Below, piece by piece: positions 13,209 through 14,116 of a stretch of DNA of 14,116 nucleotides. Every line of letters begins with the position of its first letter. The stretch's first letter is position 1. The DNA comes from an uncultured Ruaniaceae bacterium (GTDB lineage: Bacteria; Actinomycetota; Actinomycetes; Actinomycetales; Beutenbergiaceae), in the NCBI GenBank assembly GCA_938004115.1, contig CALKWS010000316.1, positions 1-14,116 of the forward strand, in the 5' to 3' direction. The position numbers and the translations under genes were made by a program. The notes beneath the pieces were generated by a model, which was not told the origin of the DNA, did not search any database, and worked only from the letters and a program-made list of their open reading frames with translations.

Positions 13209-13506
13209 GGCTCAGCGGACGCCGGCCCGCCGGACACCCGCGACCGGGCGGCTACGGCATCGGCCGCTCCCCCGTACTCCCGTGGCGCCGGTAGCGCGTG
13301 GTGCCGATCGCCTCGACCTCTCCCGCCTGGCCGGGGGCCGGAACGGGAGCGGCCGCGTCCGCGGCATATTCCCGGGGCGCTCGGGCTGCATTTTCCTCTG
13401 ACCTTGTGGCCCACTACCAGGTCACGGTACTGTCACAGCCTTAACACCTGTCACATCCATCACTTGATGAACTTGTGGCTCATCTATCACGGGGAGAAGT
13501 CGAGGA
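13209..13506 (+). other. 298-bp gene-free region upstream of the LysM gene
   Basis: The first part (13209-13390) is very GC-rich, with short imperfect hairpins and no recognised gene or RNA. The last 110 bases are clearly more AT-rich and hold the regulatory-looking sequence: an octamer CTTGTGGC at 13403-13410 and again at 13472-13479, and the GTCAC repeats between them. I see none of the conserved elements of the c-di-AMP (ydaO) riboswitch that precedes some actinobacterial cell-wall hydrolase genes. Confidence 0.6.
13421..13455 (+). promoter_or_regulatory. Putative MtrA-type direct-repeat operator
   Basis: GTCACG (13421-13426) and GTCACA (13432-13437) are direct hexamers separated by 5 bp. 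A further TTAACA (13441-13446) and GTCACA (13450-13455) follow at 9-bp steps. MtrA response regulators bind direct hexamers of GTAACC/GTCACA type, often with an 11-bp period, upstream of cell-wall genes in actinobacteria. The downstream gene encodes a LysM cell-wall protein, which fits. The start codon lies 52 bp beyond the last hexamer. Confidence 0.5.
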
Positions 13507-14116
13507 ATGAGCTCTAGGAGTAACGCGCGTCGTGCCCGTCCCAAGCGCAGGCGGCTCACCACCTTCGGAGCACTGGGCGCTGCCACAGCGGTCGGTCTGG
13601 CCGGCGCGCCAGCGGCCGGGGCAGCCGAACCAGTGCAGACCGGCTCCGGCGACGCTCTCGCTTCCCTCCGGGCGCCCGGACAGATCAGCAGTCAGTTGCT
13701 GGCCGGCACCTCGCTGACCGCCTCGAGCGCCCGAGCCGCGGGAATCACACCGCTGCGCAACTCCGAGACGCTGTACACCGTGCGCGCCGGGGACACCGTC
13801 AGCCACCTCGCGCTGCGCTACGGGACCACCGTGTCTCGCATCGTGTCCCAGAACAACCTCGACTCCTCGGCCCGCATCCGCGTGGGTCAGGTCCTTCGCA
13901 TCGGCGGACAGGACTCCTCCAGCGCGAGTTCAGGTAGCGCGTCCACGTCATCGAGCAGTTCTCGATCGGCCACCACCCACACCGTGCGCGCCGGGGACAC
14001 CGTGTGGGCGTTGGCGCGGCAGTACAACACCACGGTCGGCGCGATCATCTCCGCCAACGATCTGGGCTCCAACGCCCTGATCCGCATCGGCCAGCGCCTG
14101 ACCATCCCCGGATCCT
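13507..14116 (+). CDS. Secreted LysM peptidoglycan-binding protein (3' end outside window)
   Basis: The frame is open from ATG 13507 to the window edge, giving at least 203 residues. The N-terminus has a basic region (ARRARPKRRRLTTF, 7-20) and a hydrophobic Ala/Gly segment (21-39), with probable cleavage near A38-G-A-A40; my alignment puts it before E41. The R-R-R-L run is weakly Tat-like. Two LysM domains follow, at about 88-132 and 157-200, each starting with T-V-R-A-G-D-T-V and containing the N-N-L or N-D-L and I-R-x-G-Q-x-L motifs. They are joined by a Ser-rich linker (137-155). LysM domains bind the glycan of peptidoglycan. A catalytic domain such as a transglycosylase or NlpC/P60 peptidase may lie beyond the edge, but none is visible. 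GGGGAG at 13491-13496, ten bases before the ATG, is the likely ribosome site. Confidence 0.9.
   Translation, partial: MSSRSNARRARPKRRRLTTFGALGAATAVGLAGAPAAGAAEPVQTGSGDALASLRAPGQISSQLLAGTSLTASSARAAGITPLRNSETLYTVRAGDTVSHLALRYGTTVSRIVSQNNLDSSARIRVGQVLRIGGQDSSSASSGSASTSSSSSRSATTHTVRAGDTVWALARQYNTTVGAIISANDLGSNALIRIGQRLTIPGS

Noticed and set aside
13209..13506. c-di-AMP (ydaO) riboswitch upstream of the LysM gene
   Set aside because: It was considered because such riboswitches precede some actinobacterial cell-wall hydrolase genes, but its conserved core sequences are absent.
13480..13806. 108-residue minus-strand open frame opposite the LysM gene
   Set aside because: It overlaps the signal peptide and first LysM coding sequence; no domain is visible.
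14110..14115. GGATCC at the extreme right end, suggesting a cloning junction
   Set aside because: A six-base site is expected by chance in GC-rich DNA, and the coding frame stays open through it.

Overview
This is a high-GC stretch of an actinobacterial chromosome. The genes point to the Micrococcales or a close relative: a primary sigma factor with a Lys/Ala-rich N-terminal tail beside a topoisomerase IV-type ParE and a small zinc-ribbon protein (DUF7455), a DUF4192 protein, and a long-chain polyprenyl diphosphate synthase. Most content is housekeeping. I found no phage, plasmid, transposase, CRISPR, toxin or defence genes, no rRNA or tRNA, and nothing that looks like a wholly new system. 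The unexplained material lies between the genes.

Layout, left to right. Bases 1-138 hold a 20-bp tandem repeat, probably cut by the window edge. Next on the minus strand come a two-domain GNAT acetyltransferase (139-1173) and parE (1283-3421). The small DUF7455 zinc-ribbon gene (3633-3842, plus) runs divergently from parE and ends at a strong hairpin terminator. It converges on the primary sigma factor gene (4138-5568, minus), which has its own terminator; a second 20-bp tandem repeat sits between the two terminators. Upstream of sigA, bases 5569-5834 hold a promoter candidate with a perfect TATAAT and an overlapping ECF-type GGAAT...GTT pattern.

A minus-strand cluster follows. In transcription order it is DUF4192 (start at 11942), a universal stress protein (10715), gcvT (10312), gcvH (9133) and gcvP (8708). 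The usp-gcvT-gcvH-gcvP part looks like one operon. It supplies the T, H and P proteins of the glycine cleavage system; the L protein (lipoamide dehydrogenase) is not in the window. The gcvT-gcvH gap carries a third pair of 20-bp direct repeats.

To the right and divergent, a polyprenyl diphosphate synthase (12063 or 12102 to 13208, plus) is probably expressed from a leaderless GTG start. The last gene (13507 to beyond 14116, plus) is an exported protein with two LysM peptidoglycan-binding domains, cut by the window end. Its upstream region has direct GTCAC repeats spaced like MtrA boxes, which would fit control of a cell-wall protein by the MtrAB two-component system.

All functional calls rest on motif recognition by eye. 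Promoter and operator calls are tentative.
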